A stretch of 64,000 nucleotides of DNA from Acinetobacter sp. HY1485 (lineage in GTDB: Bacteria > Pseudomonadota > Gammaproteobacteria > Pseudomonadales > Moraxellaceae): assembly GCF_027568475.1 (NCBI RefSeq), contig NZ_JANKZG010000003.1, forward strand, positions 230,611 to 294,610, in the 5' to 3' direction. Of the stretch, positions 38,255 through 46,741 are shown piece by piece. Position numbers and translations under genes: made by a program. The notes beneath the pieces were generated by a model. The model searched no databases and was not told where the DNA came from. It saw only the letters and a list, made by a program, of their open reading frames with translations. The first letter of the stretch is position 1; every line of letters starts with the position of its first letter.

Positions 38255-38331
38255 TGGCGCAGCGGACGGGACTCGAACCCGCGACCCTCGGCGTGACAGG
38301 CCGATATTCTAACCAACTGAACTACCGCTGC
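38255..38331 (-). tRNA. tRNA-Asp (GTC), copy 1
   Basis: 77 bases with encoded CCA; acceptor GCAGCGG / CCGCTGC, discriminator G, anticodon loop CTGTCAC. Its spacers contain TATGTTTTT (38244-38252) and the complement AAAAACATA (38346-38354). Confidence 0.96.
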
Positions 38332-38372
38332 ATATCACTCAAAAGAAAAACATAAAATCTTTTGATAAGGTC

Positions 38373-38448
38373 TGGTGGGTGCTGACGGGATCGAACCGCC
38401 GACATTCTGCTTGTAAGGCAGACGCTCTACCAACTGAGCTAAGCACCC
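38373..38448 (-). tRNA. tRNA-Val (TAC), copy 2
   Basis: 76 bases, same sequence as Val copy 1, encoded CCA. Confidence 0.96.
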
Positions 38449-38480
38449 TTTATCGCTACCGATAAGGTTAAACTTTAAAA

Positions 38481-38557
38481 TGGCGCAGCGGACGGGACTC
38501 GAACCCGCGACCCTCGGCGTGACAGGCCGATATTCTAACCAACTGAACTACCGCTGC
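38481..38557 (-). tRNA. tRNA-Asp (GTC), copy 2
   Basis: 77 bases, same sequence as Asp copy 1. Flanks contain AAACTTTA (38470-38477) and the complement TAAAGTTT (38573-38580). Confidence 0.96.
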
Positions 38558-38596
38558 ATAATCACTTAAAAGTAAAGTTTGAAACTTTTAAGGTTA

Positions 38597-38672
38597 TGGT
38601 GGGTGCTGACGGGATCGAACCGCCGACATTCTGCTTGTAAGGCAGACGCTCTACCAACTGAGCTAAGCACCC
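38597..38672 (-). tRNA. tRNA-Val (TAC), copy 3
   Basis: 76 bases, same sequence as Val copy 1. Confidence 0.96.
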
Positions 38673-38688
38673 GATGTTTTCTATAAAA

Positions 38689-38765
38689 TGGCGCAGCGGA
38701 CGGGACTCGAACCCGCGACCCTCGGCGTGACAGGCCGATATTCTAACCAACTGAACTACCGCTGC
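38689..38765 (-). tRNA. tRNA-Asp (GTC), copy 3
   Basis: 77 bases, same sequence as Asp copy 1. Flanks contain TTCTATAAA (38679-38687) and the complement TTTATAGAA (38768-38776), nearly contiguous with the acceptor stem. Confidence 0.96.
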
Positions 38766-38792
38766 ACTTTATAGAACAACTGAAATCTTAAA

Positions 38793-38869
38793 TGGCGCAG
38801 CGGACGGGACTCGAACCCGCGACCCTCGGCGTGACAGGCCGATATTCTAACCAACTGAACTACCGCTGC
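38793..38869 (-). tRNA. tRNA-Asp (GTC), copy 4
   Basis: 77 bases, same sequence as Asp copy 1, in tandem with copy 3 without a Val gene between. Flanks contain TGAAATCTT (38781-38789) and the complement AAGATTTCA (38875-38883). Confidence 0.96.
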
Positions 38870-38893
38870 CCTAAAAGATTTCACAATAAAGGT

Positions 38894-38969
38894 TGGTGGG
38901 TGCTGACGGGATCGAACCGCCGACATTCTGCTTGTAAGGCAGACGCTCTACCAACTGAGCTAAGCACCC
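38894..38969 (-). tRNA. tRNA-Val (TAC), copy 4 (promoter-proximal)
   Basis: 76 bases, same sequence as Val copy 1; first gene transcribed from the operon promoter. Confidence 0.96.
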
Positions 38970-39001
38970 TTTAACTAACGTCTTCATCGTTTGTGAGGTG
39001 C

Positions 39002-39029
39002 ATTATAGAGAATCTATGCACAGTGTCAA
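39002..39029 (-). promoter_or_regulatory. Consensus sigma70 promoter of the Val/Asp tRNA operon
   Basis: Minus-strand TTGACA (39024-39029), 16-base spacer, TATAAT (39002-39007), followed by the GC-rich discriminator GCACC, typical of stable RNA promoters under stringent control. It lies 32 bases before Val copy 4. Confidence 0.88.
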
Positions 39030-39069
39030 ACGCTTTTGCAAAGGTTTATGGTTTTTTTTATCTAAGTGA

Positions 39070-39570
39070 TTAAAAAATAGCTTTTTTAGCTAAATTTTCA
39101 GCAATATAGACGGTTTCTTTTTCATTAATGATATCAAATAGTTCTAATAGATCTTGATTATGCATCCGAATACACCCATGAGATTGAGCAACTCCCATGG
39201 GTTGATTATTTGGTGTCCCATGAATATAAATATAACGCTGATAGGTATCGCACCCTTCGCCTGCATTAAAACCTTGTTCTAATCCTTTGAGCCACATAAT
39301 ACGTGTGAGTATCCAATCTCGGTTTGGATATTGTAATTCTAGTTGTTCAGAATAAATCTCACCTGTAGGTTGTCTACCGATAAATACTGTATTTACAGGC
39401 GTATCTTGTCCAATTTTTTGTTCAATACAATGCCATCCCCGAGGTGTTTTTCCACTATTTTCTGCTTCGCCAATACCATTTAGCCCCGAAGATATTTTGA
39501 AAGTTTTATTATATTTTGGAACATGAAGTGTTTGCGTTGCTAAATCAATCAAAACTGTGGGATTTTTCAT
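39070..39570 (-). CDS. elsL: YkuD-family cytoplasmic L,D-carboxypeptidase, ElsL/LdtK-like
   Basis: The 166-residue YkuD-domain protein has the catalytic motif HGTP at 117-120 and SHGCIRM with His131 and Cys133. It has no signal peptide or membrane anchor, unlike periplasmic L,D-transpeptidases. This fits the A. baumannii cytoplasmic enzyme described as ElsL or LdtK, which trims the terminal D-Ala of tetrapeptides in murein recycling. The start has AAGGA upstream and overlaps the 3' end of the YbaN-like gene by 26 bases, so the two are probably coupled. The ortholog call rests on the lack of a signal peptide and on length. Confidence 0.83.
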   Translation of the reverse strand: MKNPTVLIDLATQTLHVPKYNKTFKISSGLNGIGEAENSGKTPRGWHCIEQKIGQDTPVNTVFIGRQPTGEIYSEQLELQYPNRDWILTRIMWLKGLEQGFNAGEGCDTYQRYIYIHGTPNNQPMGVAQSHGCIRMHNQDLLELFDIINEKETVYIAENLAKKAIF

Positions 39571-39937
39571 CTTTTTCCTTTAGAGGTTCAGGACGTGTAC
39601 ATAACCATATTGCCACGATCAGCATAGTTACATCTGTAAAAATTTTAACAGGCAATGGCGCATTTGTATAAATCATCAAAACTGCACTTATCGCCATCAT
39701 TGCAGTTGCCCAATATTTTGCTTTTCTAGGCACAGTGCCATGCTTTCGCCATTGTTTAAGTGTAGTTCCATATTTAGGATGATTAAGTAACCATTCATCT
39801 ACTTCTGGCCAACCTTTAGATGCTGCCCATCCAGCTAAGATTAAAAAAACGGTAGTTGGCATACCTGGTAAAATTGCACCTATGACAGCAAGAATAATAA
39901 AAATAACCACTAAACTGCGCCAAAATAATGTTTTCAT
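39545..39937 (-). CDS. YbaN/DUF454 family inner membrane protein
   Basis: The 130-residue protein has two N-terminal membrane segments (about 5-22 and 26-40) with the family stretch GAILPGMPTTVFLILAGWAASKGWPEVDEWLLNHP, then a third and fourth hydrophobic segment near 75-110. The frame extends to 40039, but that region would overlap the divergent DUF1853 gene; ATG 39937 (MKTLFWRS) is the family start. The function of DUF454 is unknown. It overlaps the elsL-like gene. Confidence 0.85.
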   Translation of the reverse strand: MKTLFWRSLVVIFIILAVIGAILPGMPTTVFLILAGWAASKGWPEVDEWLLNHPKYGTTLKQWRKHGTVPRKAKYWATAMMAISAVLMIYTNAPLPVKIFTDVTMLIVAIWLCTRPEPLKEKDEKSHSFD

Positions 39938-39957
39938 AGTTAAACCTGAATGTAGCA

Positions 39958-40779
39958 ATGAGCTTTGGTATGGATTTTTTTGAACCATGGACACAGTACA
40001 AACATGCGTGTGTGCGTCAACTTGCTTTTTGTATTGCAAGTCCTAATATTATAAATACAATGCCGAACGATGTATGCCGAGAACATCTGTTTGATTGGCA
40101 TACCAGCACATTTTGGAAAGATCAATTTGAACGCTATCAAGTAAGGCTAGAATATTTAGATCAAGACCCGACTGAGCTGATTGAGTTTTTAAGTTCTCTT
40201 AAAAGTACCCGCTTAGGTTTGCGTTTTGAAATGTTGTTATGGTTTTGGCTAAAAGATGAAGATTATCACTGTTACCACGTATTAGGACACAGTCTTCAAC
40301 AAATTGAGGGTGCAAGAACGTTAGGTGAGTTAGATTTTTTAATTTTAAATAAGCAAACAGAAGAAATTGAGCACTGGGAAGTTGCACTTAAATATTATTT
40401 GGCAGAAGCACAGGGTTGGTTTGGTCTAAACCGTAGTGATACTTTGTATAAAAAGTTACAACACTTTACGATGCGTCAATTTCAATTTTCACATACACAG
40501 CAACATATTATTCAAAAAAAATATGCTGTGATGAAAGGACAGCTTTACCTACCCTATCAACAAAAATTTGATATACCTGATTGGCTAAATACTTCTAGAA
40601 GAACAGGTTTTTGGGGAAACAAGCCTGTTGCGCATCTTTATCGTTTGCAACGCCAAGAATGGATTATTCCAAATGAAACCCAAAGTTCTGGTAATGCTTA
40701 TTGGTGGACTGACGGGCTTTACTGCAATGCTGAACAAAACTTTTTTTATATGTTTCGATACAATTTGAATACATTTTAA
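39958..40779 (+). CDS. DUF1853 family protein, PD-(D/E)XK-like
   Basis: The 273-residue soluble protein matches DUF1853. Residues about 115-145 read TLGELDFLILNKQTEEIEHWEVALKYY, which has the D...ExK spacing of PD-(D/E)XK nucleases (Asp in GELDF, Glu and Lys in EVALKYY). No activity is established for the family as far as I know. It begins 20 bases from the divergent ybaN-like start, so the promoters must lie in each other's coding sequence or be very compact. Confidence 0.75.
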   Translation: MSFGMDFFEPWTQYKHACVRQLAFCIASPNIINTMPNDVCREHLFDWHTSTFWKDQFERYQVRLEYLDQDPTELIEFLSSLKSTRLGLRFEMLLWFWLKDEDYHCYHVLGHSLQQIEGARTLGELDFLILNKQTEEIEHWEVALKYYLAEAQGWFGLNRSDTLYKKLQHFTMRQFQFSHTQQHIIQKKYAVMKGQLYLPYQQKFDIPDWLNTSRRTGFWGNKPVAHLYRLQRQEWIIPNETQSSGNAYWWTDGLYCNAEQNFFYMFRYNLNTF

Positions 40780-40838
40780 ACGGAAAAATTGAGTAATCTT
40801 GGTGGTGAGGTAAGAAAAAATAAATACTGGAGAATATT

Positions 40839-40979
40839 ATGAAAAAAGTTGTTTTTGCTTCAATTGCTGTTGCACTTATTTTGACTGGCTGTAATACATT
40901 CCGAGGGATCGGTCAGGATGTATCAGGTGCAGGACATGCCGTATCTCATACAGCAGATAAAGCCCAACAAAAAATCTAA
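40839..40979 (+). CDS. Entericidin-like small lipoprotein
   Basis: A 46-residue protein not usually called by ORF finders. It has a lipoprotein signal peptide with lipobox LTGC (Cys18) and the mature part CNTFRGIGQDVSGAGHA, which follows the entericidin pattern. The ribosome-binding site GGAG lies upstream of the ATG and a strong terminator follows. Entericidins in enterobacteria form an antidote/toxin pair (EcnA/EcnB); only one gene is present here, so a toxin role is not implied. Confidence 0.85.
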   Translation: MKKVVFASIAVALILTGCNTFRGIGQDVSGAGHAVSHTADKAQQKI

Positions 40980-40987
40980 AATTAAAG

Positions 40988-41015
40988 CCCTATCAACACG
41001 ATAGGGTTTTTTTTT
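40988..41015 (+). terminator. Rho-independent terminator after the entericidin-like gene
   Basis: Seven-base stem CCCTATC / GATAGGG, loop AACAC, followed by nine T. Confidence 0.9.
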
Positions 41016-41051
41016 GCTATATTGGTTGTTTTTTAACAGCCGATTTTTTTC

Positions 41052-42182
41052 ATGTCTTCTGATACGCTCACATTAAGTTTAGATCTTTTACGTCGTCCTT
41101 CTGTTACCCCAGTTGATTATGATTGCCAAACGCTGATGGCAGAACGTTTAAAACAAGTCGATTTTAAAATTGAATCTATGCGTTTTGAAGATGTTGACAA
41201 CTTATGGGCACGACGAGGTACGCAAGAGCCTGTGTTTTGTTTTGCAGGACATACCGATGTTGTACCCACAGGCAAATTAGAAGATTGGAATACAGAGCCA
41301 TTTATTCCTGAAATTAAAGACGGTAAATTATACGGGCGTGGTAGTGCAGATATGAAAACGGCTCTTGCAGCCATGGTGGTTGCCACAGAGCGTTTTGTTA
41401 AAAAGCATCCTAATCATAAAGGTTCTATTGCTTACCTCATTACTTCGGATGAAGAAGGTCCTGCAAAAAATGGGACTGTTAAAGTCATTGAAACATTAGA
41501 AAATCGAAACGAGAAAATTAAATGGTGTCTAGTGGGTGAACCATCAAGTACAGATCGTTTGGGTGATATTGTTAAAAATGGACGACGTGGGTCTTTAAAT
41601 GCCAAACTTACTGTACAAGGTAAGCAAGGGCATGTGGCTTATCCACATCTTGCCAAAAATCCAATTCATTTAGCGACTAAAGCAATTGATGAATTGTGTA
41701 ATACGGTATGGGACGAAGGTAACGAGTACTTCCCTGCAACTTCTTTTCAGATCTCTAACATTCATGCAGGTACAGGTGCAACCAATGTTATTCCACATAC
41801 TTTAGAAGTAACTTTTAATTTCCGTTACTGCACAGAAGTAACTGCAGATGAACTAAAGACACGTGTGTTGGAAATTTTAGATCGTCACGAATTACAATAC
41901 GATATTGAGTGGAATCACTCAGGGCAGCCATTTATTACACCTGTAGGAGATTTGGTAAAAGCAACTCAAACTGCAATTAAATCAATATGTGGTTACGATA
42001 CACAGCTTTCTACCAGTGGTGGTACATCCGATGGTCGTTTTATTGCTCCAACAGGCGCACAAGTGATTGAGCTAGGGGTATTAAATGCCACCATTCATCA
42101 AGTGAACGAGCATGTTAATGTGGACGAATTAGAACCTCTTGCAGAAATCTATGAACGAATTTTGGTTGAGCTACTCGCTTAA
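41052..42182 (+). CDS. dapE: Succinyl-diaminopimelate desuccinylase
   Basis: Zinc peptidase of the M20 family that makes LL-diaminopimelate for lysine and peptidoglycan. The 376 residues contain the metal motifs [11 protein letters not shown] near residue 67, YGRGSADMK near 98, [12 protein letters not shown] with the catalytic Glu near 135, the [11 protein letters not shown] segment and the dimerisation domain; the closing HQVNEHV supplies the last ligand. It ends at a bidirectional terminator. Confidence 0.96.
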   Translation: MSSDTLTLSLDLLRRPSVTPVDYDCQTLMAERLKQVDFKIESMRFEDVDNLWARRGTQEPVFCFAGHTDVVPTGKLEDWNTEPFIPEIKDGKLYGRGSADMKTALAAMVVATERFVKKHPNHKGSIAYLITSDEEGPAKNGTVKVIETLENRNEKIKWCLVGEPSSTDRLGDIVKNGRRGSLNAKLTVQGKQGHVAYPHLAKNPIHLATKAIDELCNTVWDEGNEYFPATSFQISNIHAGTGATNVIPHTLEVTFNFRYCTEVTADELKTRVLEILDRHELQYDIEWNHSGQPFITPVGDLVKATQTAIKSICGYDTQLSTSGGTSDGRFIAPTGAQVIELGVLNATIHQVNEHVNVDELEPLAEIYERILVELLA

Positions 42183-42186
42183 CAAA

Positions 42187-42213
42187 AAGCCCCTCATTTG
42201 AGGGGCTTTTTTT
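42187..42213. terminator. Bidirectional terminator between dapE and the pil-chp operon
   Basis: Ten-base stem AAGCCCCTCA / TGAGGGGCTT with loop TT (or CATTTG), flanked by A- and T-runs, between convergent genes. Confidence 0.88.
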
Positions 42214-42628
42214 AGCAGATACTATTATAAATTTTATCAAGTGCAGGTACTTGATAAACGTTATTCTGCAAACTGACATATTGATAAATATGTTCATCAC
42301 TTGTTGGACGATCTTCATCAACCATTTCTGAGATACGTAAACGCATTGTCTCAGGCATTTCATCGCATAACAAAACAAAGCGTTGTTGTGCTGTTTCACC
42401 TTCAATAATTAAAGCAACTGCTTCTTTTAATTGAGGGTTATTTAACGGATATACAGGTAAATAAACATCATGCCATTTATAACTTTTTACACTTGTTTTG
42501 GATGTTTGTGCAGAAAGAACAATATTTTGAGGTAAAAGCATGGGGGCTTGCTCAAAACAAGGGACTTTGTACACATCAATAAATCCCGTTGATACAGAAA
42601 TTAGATGTTGTAGCTCTTGCTGATCCAT
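42212..42628 (-). CDS. Small last gene of the pil-chp operon, possibly CheW/ChpC-like
   Basis: The 138-residue protein starts three bases after the chpA stop, so it is in the operon. It is soluble and predicted to be mainly beta-stranded (FIDVYKVPCFEQAPMLLPQ, YKWHDVYLPVYPL, RFVLLCDEMPETMRLRISEM). The strand pattern and place suggest a divergent CheW-like adaptor in the position of ChpC in Pseudomonas, but no CheW motif is clear. It could equally be an unrelated accessory protein. Confidence 0.55.
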   Translation of the reverse strand: MDQQELQHLISVSTGFIDVYKVPCFEQAPMLLPQNIVLSAQTSKTSVKSYKWHDVYLPVYPLNNPQLKEAVALIIEGETAQQRFVLLCDEMPETMRLRISEMVDEDRPTSDEHIYQYVSLQNNVYQVPALDKIYNSIC

Positions 42629-42631
42629 ACT

Positions 42632-45600
42632 TTACTCTCCAATTAAACGTTGTACTTGATGTAACAACTCAGTTTCTTGGAACGGTTTACCCATGTAATG
42701 TGTTACACCAAGGTTAAAAGCACGTTCACGATGCTTTTCACCTGTACGAGATGTAATCATAATAATTGGTAAGTCTTTATGAACGGAATCGTGACGTAAC
42801 TGATTAGTTACCTCAAAACCATCCATACGTGGCATTTCAATATCGAGTAACATTAAGTTTGGCTTGATATGTTCAATTTGTTCAATTGCATCAATACCAT
42901 CTTTTGCTGTCACAACATCGTAGCCATGTCGTTCTAATAAACGAGAAGTTACCTTACGCACGGTTACAGAGTCATCGACAATCATTACCAATTGACGAGC
43001 ACGTTCTTTGTGTGCCATATCTTTAACTGATGATAAATCACGTAATGTATTTTGAATACGTCGAGCGATATTTTGCCCGTCTAAAATAAGACAAACTTGA
43101 CCATCACCTAAGATTGTTGCACCACCTAAGACGTCCATTTTTTCAAATTGTGCGCCCAATGGTTTTACAACAATCTCCGCACGCGAACCAACCAGTTGAT
43201 CAATCAATAAGGCAACCGTTTGATTGTTGTAACCTTTAATTAATAACATTGGTACTGTATGTGCTGTGGTGAAGCGAGGTTTTGGAGTTTGTCCTAAAAA
43301 TTCACCCGCATAACGTAATTTATATTTGTATCCATCAATACTAAAAAATTCATCTTTTGAATTAAAGTAATCTTCTAATACATCTGATGAAACACGTACA
43401 ATACGCTCAATCTGAGTCAATGGAATAGCCAATTGTTGGTCTAAAATTTTAACCATTAATGCATCGTGAACTGCCACAGCAGTTGGGATACGGATACTAA
43501 ATTGTGTTCCCTCACCTACGATCGACTCAATAGAAACGTGACCACCCAGTGCTTTAATATCACTTTGCACCACATCCAAGCCGACACCACGACCAGAAAT
43601 CTGAGTAACTGATTCTGCTGTAGTTAAGCCCGAGTGGAAAATATATTGCAATACTTCTTCTGCTGATAAACGATGGTTTTCTGGAATTAAACCTAAAGAT
43701 TGTGCTTTTTTCTCAATTTTAGCAACATCGATGCCTCGCCCATCATCTTGAATAGTCACAACAATGTCTGAACCTTGACGATAAACATCAAGCTCAATTT
43801 GACCAGTTGCTTGTTTCTTTTGCTGGCTACGTTCATCTGCCGACTCAATACCATGGTCAATTGCATTACGTATCATATGCTCAAGTGGTACAGCTAAGCG
43901 CTCAAGAATATTTCGGTCAAGTTCGGTATTACGATTAGTAACTTTAAGCTGTACAGGACGTTCTAGTGTTGATGCCGTTTGGCGTACTAGTCGTTCAAGA
44001 CGGTTGATTACATTAGAAAATGGCACCAAACGCACGCTCATTAAGTTATCTTGAATTTCAGCTTGAATACGAGACTGTTGTAACAATAAAGATTCAGCAT
44101 CACGTACTTTATCTGTAAGTGTTACCTTAAAGTCAATTAAATCCGATGCTGACTCGGCAAGCGATTTTGATAATTGATTTAATGATGAATATTGATCCAT
44201 CTCTAATGGGTCAAAATCTGCATAGCGAGCATTTTCTACATCGTGTTTTGCAAGAATCTGTGTCTCAAGCTCACCTTCCATTCGGCGAAGCTGGTCTGAC
44301 AAACGCTTAATTGCCAGCTCCATCTCACTCAGCGTATTGTTAAATTGGCTCATACCCATTTCAATACGTGAACGGTTAATTGAGTTCTCACCTGTTAGAT
44401 TGACCATTTTTTCAATCAAACTAGATGAGATACGGATCATTTCATTATGCTGAACTTTCTGCTCTGAACTACCCCATTCGCCAAGCATAGATGGTGGTTC
44501 TGTACCATCGCCCTCTACAAATACAGGTACCGTAATATCTTCAACATCATCAATTTGTGCAGTACGATCAATATAATCGATTGCTTTTAATTGAGCTTGA
44601 TATTGGTTCATATCAGAATAGTTTTCTGATTCTAAAGCCTGCTGTAACCAACTAAATGTACGAATAATTAAATTATCATGCGCATTTGTTGTTAGCTGAT
44701 GAAGTGCAAAATTCTCAAACGTATCTTCAAGCGCTTGTGTGATTTCAATAAATGGTTGTATTTCTACCATACGAGCACCACCTTTAAAGGTATGTGCATG
44801 GCGTTGTAATTGTAGCAATAAGCTACGACTACTACGATCGTCTTGCCATTTTTTGAAAGTTTGTTTTAATGCTTCTACTAACTCGTATGCTTCTTCAATA
44901 AAGCTATCATGTACAACATCAGAAACAGTCGGTTGTGGCTTTTCAATTACTAGCGTTGATGTTTGCTTTAATAAATCATTTAAAACAGCAAGTGTTTCTG
45001 TTGCATCAAAATCGATATTAGAATGACGAATAATATCAATACGTTCTGCTAATTGATCTTGAACAAGCCGCAACGTTGCGAGTAAGTCTTTAGTCGCTTG
45101 TAACTGTTGATTGATAAGCTTTTCATAAATACTTTCAAGTACATGCGCCACTGAACCAATATGACTGGCTTGAATCATATTTGCACCACCTTTTAAGGTA
45201 TGCAAATAACGCATTAATTGTTTAAGTGCTTGAATATTATTTGTATCAAGTTGATAAGTTGTCAAATCTGTATCAATTTGAGATAGAAGTTCTTCTGCCT
45301 CATCCAAAAAGATATCCGTAAGCTCTTTATCTTTAAGCGTAATGCCTTGTTCAATTTTCGCTTTATCTAACTGCATGCGTTGTGATGCATTAGACTGTGG
45401 CATAACAGGTGGTGAAATATGCTGTTTAAGTGCAAATACAATATCTTGTGCACGTTGTGGAATAGCAGCTGTTTGTCCTGTAGCTAACAAATCAAAGTAA
45501 TGAATTAATGCAAGATGTGCTTGATGAAAGAGTTCTTGTGTATCTGCGGTATCAAAGAAGATAGGGTCTTTTTTCAAAACCAAATAACTATCTTTTAAAG

Positions 45601-46687
45601 CACAAATAAAACGATGTAAATCTTGTAGATTATCCTGCGTATGAACCCTTAATAGTTCACAATCATGAACTAATTGATCCAAATATTCATTTGGATTTTT
45701 TCTAAATTCCTGAACAAAGTCCTGTTCAGCATCTAGTAAATGATCAATGTTTAGCGCAACTAATTCACATACAGCACCATTCATTGATTTGTTATCTTCA
45801 AATACCTGAATTTTTGTATATTGTTGCCAAACACGTTCAAACTCAAGACTTGCTTGGTCTAATACAGCCTGATTTGATTGCTGTAAACCAGATAAATAAA
45901 GGCTTAAACAAGTTGTAAATTGCGTAAGTAAATCAAATTCAGCAGTTGTAAGATGTGCTTCTTGTTGCAAATGAGATTTTAATGCACATTCCACTTGTGA
46001 ACTTGCATGAAATACCGTATCAATTTGTGCCATGCCAGAACTACCTTTTAAGGTATGTAATGCACGGATTAAATTATCAGTTTGCTTCGCACTTGGTGCT
46101 TTTTCGGTTAAAAAATCTTGTATATAAGTCACATATTCTGTGGCTTCTTCTAAATAGATTTCTAAAGTTTCTGCAGATACTTGCGGTAAAATTGGCTTTG
46201 AAGATGATTTATCCTCAAGTAACTCAGCCACTTCTGGCTGTAATGTTTGACTCTTAAGTTGTTCACCCAACACTAAAAAGGGACGTACATCTATTGTCAT
46301 TTCTTTTTGCTGTTCAAAACATGGGTATAACTGACTTTCAAAAACCTGAAAAATAGTCCACGCAAATTGCTGAATATTTTTATCAAGCGGAATTGATCCA
46401 GAGATCACACGGTTTAATGTATCTTCAACACTCCATGCTAACTCACCTGCTTGATTTGCCCCCACCATACGCCCAGAACCTTTTAGCGTATGAAAATGGC
46501 GACGAATATCCTTAAGATAACTTTGATTGTTAGTGTCTTTTTTCCACTGAGGTAAAAGTACATTTAGTTCATCAAATATATCTTTGAGCTCCTCTACAAA
46601 AATTTCGAGGATTTCAGCATCTTGCTGTAAATAACTGTCTTCAGGCAAGGAAGTTGTGGTCACTAATTTCTGTAGTATATTGTTCAT
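42632..46687 (-). CDS. chpA: Hybrid CheA-type histidine kinase ChpA (PilL) of the type IV pilus system
   Basis: Central kinase of the Chp system that controls twitching. The 1351 residues contain four Hpt domains, with phospho-His in HFHTLKGSGRM (about residue 67), ALHTLKGSSGM (about 210), YLHTLKGGANM (about 500) and HAHTFKGGARM (about 635). A dimerisation and HATPase domain follows (LEHMIRNAIDHGIE, DDGRGID, GRGVGLDVV), then a CheW-like regulatory domain and a C-terminal receiver domain with IVDDS and the phospho-Asp in LMLLDIEMPRMDGFE. It is about half the length of P. aeruginosa ChpA, which has more Hpt-type domains. Confidence 0.94.
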   Translation of the reverse strand: MNNILQKLVTTTSLPEDSYLQQDAEILEIFVEELKDIFDELNVLLPQWKKDTNNQSYLKDIRRHFHTLKGSGRMVGANQAGELAWSVEDTLNRVISGSIPLDKNIQQFAWTIFQVFESQLYPCFEQQKEMTIDVRPFLVLGEQLKSQTLQPEVAELLEDKSSSKPILPQVSAETLEIYLEEATEYVTYIQDFLTEKAPSAKQTDNLIRALHTLKGSSGMAQIDTVFHASSQVECALKSHLQQEAHLTTAEFDLLTQFTTCLSLYLSGLQQSNQAVLDQASLEFERVWQQYTKIQVFEDNKSMNGAVCELVALNIDHLLDAEQDFVQEFRKNPNEYLDQLVHDCELLRVHTQDNLQDLHRFICALKDSYLVLKKDPIFFDTADTQELFHQAHLALIHYFDLLATGQTAAIPQRAQDIVFALKQHISPPVMPQSNASQRMQLDKAKIEQGITLKDKELTDIFLDEAEELLSQIDTDLTTYQLDTNNIQALKQLMRYLHTLKGGANMIQASHIGSVAHVLESIYEKLINQQLQATKDLLATLRLVQDQLAERIDIIRHSNIDFDATETLAVLNDLLKQTSTLVIEKPQPTVSDVVHDSFIEEAYELVEALKQTFKKWQDDRSSRSLLLQLQRHAHTFKGGARMVEIQPFIEITQALEDTFENFALHQLTTNAHDNLIIRTFSWLQQALESENYSDMNQYQAQLKAIDYIDRTAQIDDVEDITVPVFVEGDGTEPPSMLGEWGSSEQKVQHNEMIRISSSLIEKMVNLTGENSINRSRIEMGMSQFNNTLSEMELAIKRLSDQLRRMEGELETQILAKHDVENARYADFDPLEMDQYSSLNQLSKSLAESASDLIDFKVTLTDKVRDAESLLLQQSRIQAEIQDNLMSVRLVPFSNVINRLERLVRQTASTLERPVQLKVTNRNTELDRNILERLAVPLEHMIRNAIDHGIESADERSQQKKQATGQIELDVYRQGSDIVVTIQDDGRGIDVAKIEKKAQSLGLIPENHRLSAEEVLQYIFHSGLTTAESVTQISGRGVGLDVVQSDIKALGGHVSIESIVGEGTQFSIRIPTAVAVHDALMVKILDQQLAIPLTQIERIVRVSSDVLEDYFNSKDEFFSIDGYKYKLRYAGEFLGQTPKPRFTTAHTVPMLLIKGYNNQTVALLIDQLVGSRAEIVVKPLGAQFEKMDVLGGATILGDGQVCLILDGQNIARRIQNTLRDLSSVKDMAHKERARQLVMIVDDSVTVRKVTSRLLERHGYDVVTAKDGIDAIEQIEHIKPNLMLLDIEMPRMDGFEVTNQLRHDSVHKDLPIIMITSRTGEKHRERAFNLGVTHYMGKPFQETELLHQVQRLIGE

Positions 46688-46714
46688 CGCTCAAACTTCT
46701 TCTGTTTAGCTTAA

Positions 46715-46734
46715 GGCTACCCAAATGGGTAGCC
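46715..46734. other. Hairpin between pilJ and chpA
   Basis: Perfect eight-base stem GGCTACCC / GGGTAGCC with loop AAAT, not followed by a T-run. It may act as an mRNA stabilising or processing structure inside the operon. Confidence 0.5.
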
Positions 46735-46741
46735 CATGCGA

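Noticed and set aside
38562..38974. Two short ORFs on opposite strands across the tRNA array (38562-38750 minus, 38792-38974 plus)
   Set aside because: They are translations of tRNA-Val and tRNA-Asp genes and spacers; such peptides are a well-known annotation artefact.
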